From positions 565,372 to 629,371 of the forward strand of contig JAVSML010000985.1 of NCBI GenBank assembly GCA_038503035.1: a DNA stretch of 64,000 nt, read 5' to 3'. The position numbers and the translations under genes are program-made. Origin of the DNA: Crocodylus rhombifer. Lineage: Eukaryota > Chordata > Crocodylia > Crocodylidae. Shown here in pieces: positions 60,181-64,000 of this stretch. Under the pieces are notes generated by a model. It saw only the letters and a list, made by a program, of their open reading frames with translations. It was not told the origin of the DNA and did no database searches. Position 1 is the stretch's first letter; each line of letters starts with the position of its first letter.

Positions 60181-60654
60181 GCTGCGGGCAAGGCAGGCAG
60201 GTGGTGCAGCCATGCTGGTGGGCTCTGGTTACACTCCCTCCCCTGCTGCTGGAGTGGGGAGGTGGGGAATGGCTGACGGAGGCTGCTTCGCCTCAGCCAG
60301 GGGGACCCGGGGATGGAGGGGAGATTAAATCTCTGCCCCCATCCCAGTTTACTTCAGGCTGTGGACAGAGGGGGCTGGCCATGCCCCCCTACTACCGCTC
60401 AAGCAGAGAGGGGGGGAATGCCAGAGGGGCTACTAACTCTGGCCAGGAAGACCCCGACTGCGGTCCCCTGGTGGGAGAGGGAGTAGAGAGAATAAACCCC
60501 CTTTCTGCCCACTTCACCTCTGGGGCCATGCCAGGCCCATGTCTGTCCATGCCCCTGCCCCTGCTCCAGCTAGAAAGCAGAGAGGTGGGACCAGCCCTTC
60601 TCTTTGGAGCAGACAGCACAGCCCAGCCCAGGGCTAGAAAGCATGCTGGGGGAC

Positions 60655-60875
60655 TCTGGTTTAACTTAAACCAGGAAGGGGACTGGGACAGAAGTTGCAT
60701 AAACCGGTTTGACCCAAATCAGTTTAAGTCTGATACTACATCCAACCAGGTTTATCTTTAACTAGTTTTGGCCATTTTGAAACTGGTTTGAGTGCACTGA
60801 ACTTATGTTCTGTTACATGTGTAAACCAGTTTTTGATTAATTAAACCTGTTTATGTGTAACTTCTGTCCCTAGCC
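60655..60875. repeat. AAACC(A/T)GTTT motif cluster (R domain of element C)
   Basis: About eight variants of a near-palindromic AAACYRGTTT motif occur in 220 bp (for example AAACCGGTTT, AATCAGTTTAA, AAACTGGTTT, AAACCAGTTT, AAACCTGTTT). The same cluster is found at 36905-37085 (inverted) and 50890-51105. Such subterminal motif arrays are known transposase-binding sites in some DNA transposons. Confidence 0.7.
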
Positions 60876-60878
60876 GTA

Positions 60879-62796
60879 GTATATATGAGCAAACTTTTAC
60901 TGCACCACTCAGTGTCTGGAGGCCATGCCCAATGCAGGAGGGAAGGGGAGTATCGGTATTTCTCAAGTCATTAGGTTTATTCTGTTAATGGATTGTGTCT
61001 CCTTTGTTTGAGTTGCAAAAGCAAGCAGGCCCAGGCTTCTCTGATGTTTGTACAAAGTTGTGCCATTTCTCCTCCCTCATATAAATAGTGCATATGCAAT
61101 GAATTATTTGGGAGATAAGAGTTTGACTCTCAAAGCCTTGGGATTTAACTTAATGGTCCTGTGGACACTGCAGTCACTCCACTGGTGCATAGTCAGCAGC
61201 AGGCTAGAACGCTCTCCTTCCACCCCACACCTTCAAAGCCCAGTCAGAGCTTCAGGGCTTCTCTAATCCAGCTGTTCTGGATTCATTTTTCAGAAATAAT
61301 TATTTTATAAGCTCTTATGCATAGTCAAGAATCAGAACAGCAAAAATGAGGGAGGACATCAAATAACTACATCAGTACATTTGAAAGCTTAGACAGGCCT
61401 TGGCTTTAGAGTCCAGTGGATATAAGGTCAAGACAACCAGAGCTTGTCTAAGGTGGCAGAACCCTCCTCTTCCGCCAACAGATTTGATCCGTTCATCAGA
61501 AATGGAATAAGGTTTCTGCTACTGCCTTGTGGTCTGCTGAGCATGCATGCCCCAAGATGGCTGATGCCCATCACCCAGTGTTTGAAAATACAGAATCAGT
61601 CTTGAAATATTGTAAGATTGACTTTAAAATCTTATGCCTTTAACTATTTTCCTTGCCTTCTAGTTTCTGAGCCCTTAGAAAAGAAAGCAGATTCCCTAGC
61701 TTTTTTTCCCCATCACAGGAGTTGCAGTGAAACTGCAAAAGCAAGCAGCAATGCAGTTGTGCCTTGAACTTTGCCTTTCTCTGCTCAGTTCAGGGCTGAA
61801 TTCTTCCCAGGTTACAGCAGGCTGACCCTGCAGCAGACTCTGCCAGGAATTTAGCTGTATGCAATTCCAGAACATGTGGCCTTGCCAGTTATGTCAAAGG
61901 AATGAGGTTTTATAGCTGGAGCACTTCTATACCTGAGTGTTTCTACTTGCCTGAAGTGCCCATAGGTGATGTTGGCAGCTAGGTGTAAGCTAGAGCTTCT
62001 CTCATCTGCACAAGAGGCTGAAATGATTCCTACCAGCCCCAAAATGGATGAGGCACAGGGTCACCTTACAGGCCTGTCAGCACTGCACAGAACTCAGGCA
62101 CAGGGGGGAATCTCAGTTTCAGACATGTTACTGGTATACTTTGCCTACATAGTTAGCTCTAGTAATAATTAGACATTTCCTTTCTTTATAAAAACTCTAT
62201 GCTTAATTGCAGCCAGTTACAAGGTGAAGGGGTTGTCTATACAGTGTAGATAGAAGAACTATCCTATGTGGGGTAACAGACTTCCTTCTGGAATGAGTCT
62301 TTTATTGTTGTAAGCAGATTAAGCTAATTTGGAATAAGGCATTTTTATTCTGGAATTAGAGTGCCCACCAGGGAAGTTAATCAGGAATAGCTATAGCACT
62401 TCTTACCTAAACCAAATTAACTTCTCTGTGCATGCCAGCCCTTGGTTACAATCCCTTTTGCCAGCTTTATCATTTTCAATCCATAGAGCTAGAGCTACCC
62501 TTTGATTTCCAGTACTGTTGTCTTTATTTTGAGGAAAAGGTCTAATATTTCCAAAGCACATCCTACTTTCCTTGCTCACTGAAAGGTATTTGCAATGACA
62601 ATACTGCCCTCGACTGGACGTACGTGAATCATTGCAATTTCTTTACCAGACTAATGTCACGCCTTCACACACCTTTGGTTTATTCCATCTAATATGCTCT
62701 GTGTGGGATTCACCGATTCCACTAGTGGTGAATTTTTTTCTCTTTGATTTCCACCCTTCTTTGCCTTATCGGTGTGAATAAGTAATTGGGTAATGT
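60879..62796. other. Intergenic sequence, nothing recognised
   Basis: No gene or named repeat seen between element C and the terminal CR1. Confidence 0.5.
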
Positions 62797-64000
62797 GGGG
62801 CCCCTGCAGGACACGATGGGCAACTTAGTCATCACGCCAGATGACAAAGCTAACATATTTCACGATTTCTTTGCCTCTGTCTTCCTAAGTAGGGACCAGT
62901 TCAGCCACCTCCCTGCTGGGACCCCCTCGGGCCCCGGGAGAGACACGCCTGGGCCAGGGGTTAGCGAGGAGTTAGTTAGGGTACTTCTGGAGAGGCTGGA
63001 CGTGTTCAAGTCCGCTGGTCCGGACGATCTTCACCCTAGGGTTCTACAGGAACTGGCCGAGGTCATTGCGGGACCCCTGGCGCGGCTCTATGAGCACTCG
63101 TGGTGCTCTGGCGAGGTGCCGGAGGACTGGAAGAGGGACAATGTGGTCCCTATCTTCAAAAAGGGAAAAAAAGAGGACCCGGGAAATTACAGGCCAGTTA
63201 GTCTTACCTCAATCCTGGGTAAGCTCTTTGAAAAAATTATCCTGGCACACATCCAGGAGGGCCTTGCAGGGCAATGCATGCTCAGGGGCAACCAACATGG
63301 GTTCATCAGTGGCAGGTCTTGTCAGACCAACCTGGTGGCCTTTTACGATCAGGTCACCAAATCATTAGACGCAGGGGTTGCTGTGGATGTAGTCTTTCTG
63401 GACTTCCGGAAGGCTTTCGACACTGTCTCTCACCCTGTCCTCATCAAAAAGCTGGGAGACTGTGGTGTCGATGCCCACACGGTCAAATGGGTAGCCAACT
63501 GGTTAGAGGGCCGCACCCAGAGGGTGGTAGTGGATGGGTTCTTCTCGACCTGGAAGGACGTGGGCAGTGGGGTTCCGCAGGGCTCGGTCCTCGGGCCCGC
63601 ACTGTTCAACATCTTCATCAGTGACTTGAATGAGGGGGTAGAAAGCACCCTGTTCAAGTTTGCTGATGACACTAAGATGTGGGGGGATGTGGGTGCACTA
63701 GAAGGGTGCAATAGGCTACAAGCTGACCTTGACAGGTTGCAACGGTGGGCGGATGAGAATAGGATGGGGTTTAACACTGATAAGTGCAAGGTGTTGCACA
63801 TGGGGAGGAAGAACCGGCACCACGCTTACAGGTTGGGGAACTCCCCTCTTGCCAGCACGGAGACGGAAAAGGATCTTGGAGTCGTCATTGACTCCACGAT
63901 GAACATGGGCCAGCAGTGTGGGGAGGCAGTCAAGAAGGCCAACCGTACCCTGACATGCATCCACAGATGCATCTCGAGCAGGTCCAGGGAGGTGATCCTC
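62797..64000 (+). mobile_element. CR1 LINE, 5'-truncated, running off the window
   Basis: It starts abruptly at GGGCCCCTGCAGGACACG, within the linker between the endonuclease and RT, and continues to the last base. The 3' part lies outside. It belongs to a lineage related to but distinct from the copy at 53.3 kb (for example FISGRSCQTNLVAFYDQVTK instead of FVAGRSCLTNLVSFYDQVTK). Confidence 0.9.
62798..64000 (+). CDS. CR1 ORF2 reverse transcriptase (partial, open to window edge)
   Basis: Read in the frame starting GGG at 62798 (GPLQDTMGNLVITPDDKANI), it is open for 401 codons without a stop or shift. RT motifs: KKEDPGNYRPVSLTSILG (about residues 124-141), FLDFRKAFDTVSH (near 63400), GVPQGSVLGPALF and FKFADDTKMW (near 63655-63685), then EKDLGVVIDSTMN. 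No start codon context is expected because of the 5' truncation. It lacks the endonuclease, so it cannot act alone. The C-terminal tail and 3' UTR are outside the window. Confidence 0.88.

Larger units (their letters stand above)
57789..60875 (+). mobile_element. GGCTAGGG-family element C (3087 bp) with palindromic core
   Basis: The left end GGCTAGGGACAGACGTT and right end (inverted) GGCTAGGGACAGAAGTT match at 16 of 17 positions, and GTA flanks both sides (57786-57788 and 60876-60878). The L domain is at 57789-58010 and the R domain at ~60655-60875. The core is GC-rich and is itself an imperfect inverted repeat: sequence at about 58450-59240 reappears inverted at about 59450-60180. Open frames of 100-252 codons occur on both strands in several overlapping frames, and none shows a domain. 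No transposase motif seen, so it is non-autonomous. Confidence 0.8.

Noticed and set aside
58071..60761. Many open frames of 100-252 codons on both strands
   Set aside because: They overlap in several frames of a GC-rich, low-complexity palindromic transposon core. They show no domain, only Ala/Gly/Pro/Ser/Trp-rich composition, so they are compositional artefacts.
1..64000. CRISPR arrays, bacterial operons, rRNA or tRNA genes
   Set aside because: No evenly spaced direct repeats, no ribosome-binding-site/operon layout and no cloverleaf gene was seen; tRNA-like boxes occur only within MIR SINEs.

Overview
The window looks like nuclear DNA of an amniote vertebrate, most likely a crocodilian (a turtle is the main alternative). 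The reasons are two GT-AG spliced coding exons separated by non-coding DNA, abundant CR1 LINEs of several ages, old MIR SINEs, and many short inverted-repeat DNA transposons (hAT-like and others). Long open frames are almost all LINE sequence or side effects of high GC. No bacterial-type genes, rRNA, tRNA or CRISPR were seen.

One host gene is recognised. Two + strand exons at 14732-14920 and 16119-16343 encode the last ~137 residues of a protein that I recognise from memory as SH3BP4 (SH3-domain binding protein 4). They end in a stop codon and are followed by about 3 kb of repeat-poor sequence that looks like a long 3' UTR, closing near an ATTAAA signal at 19389. Everything left of 14731 is then intron, and everything right of ~19.4 kb is downstream intergenic DNA.

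The intron and intergenic DNA are a layered repeat landscape. CR1 copies lie at 8.8 kb (fragment), 19.7 kb (very old), 25.3-28.2 kb (decayed, with a nested insertion flanked by a perfect 8-bp duplication), 30.4 kb (3' end only), 53.3-56.7 kb (minus strand, nearly intact: C-terminal part of ORF1 with SGNH-esterase motifs, then ORF2 endonuclease and reverse transcriptase broken by one extra base in a homopolymer), and 62.8 kb to the window edge (open RT frame).

The DNA-transposon layer is the most interesting part. (1) Three elements at 36.9-38.3, 49.3-51.1 and 57.8-60.9 kb share GGCTAGGGACAGA-type termini, two different subterminal domains and 3-bp target duplications (CCA and GTA in two of the three), but have different or expanded cores; the largest core is a ~1.8 kb imperfect palindrome. 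(2) Three copies of a ~310-337 bp element are flanked by TA and built from nested hairpins; one is nested in a hAT-like element. (3) Several hAT-like elements have CAGGG/CAGTG termini, two of them with 7/8-matching 8-bp duplications. No transposase gene for any of these was found in the window, so all appear non-autonomous.
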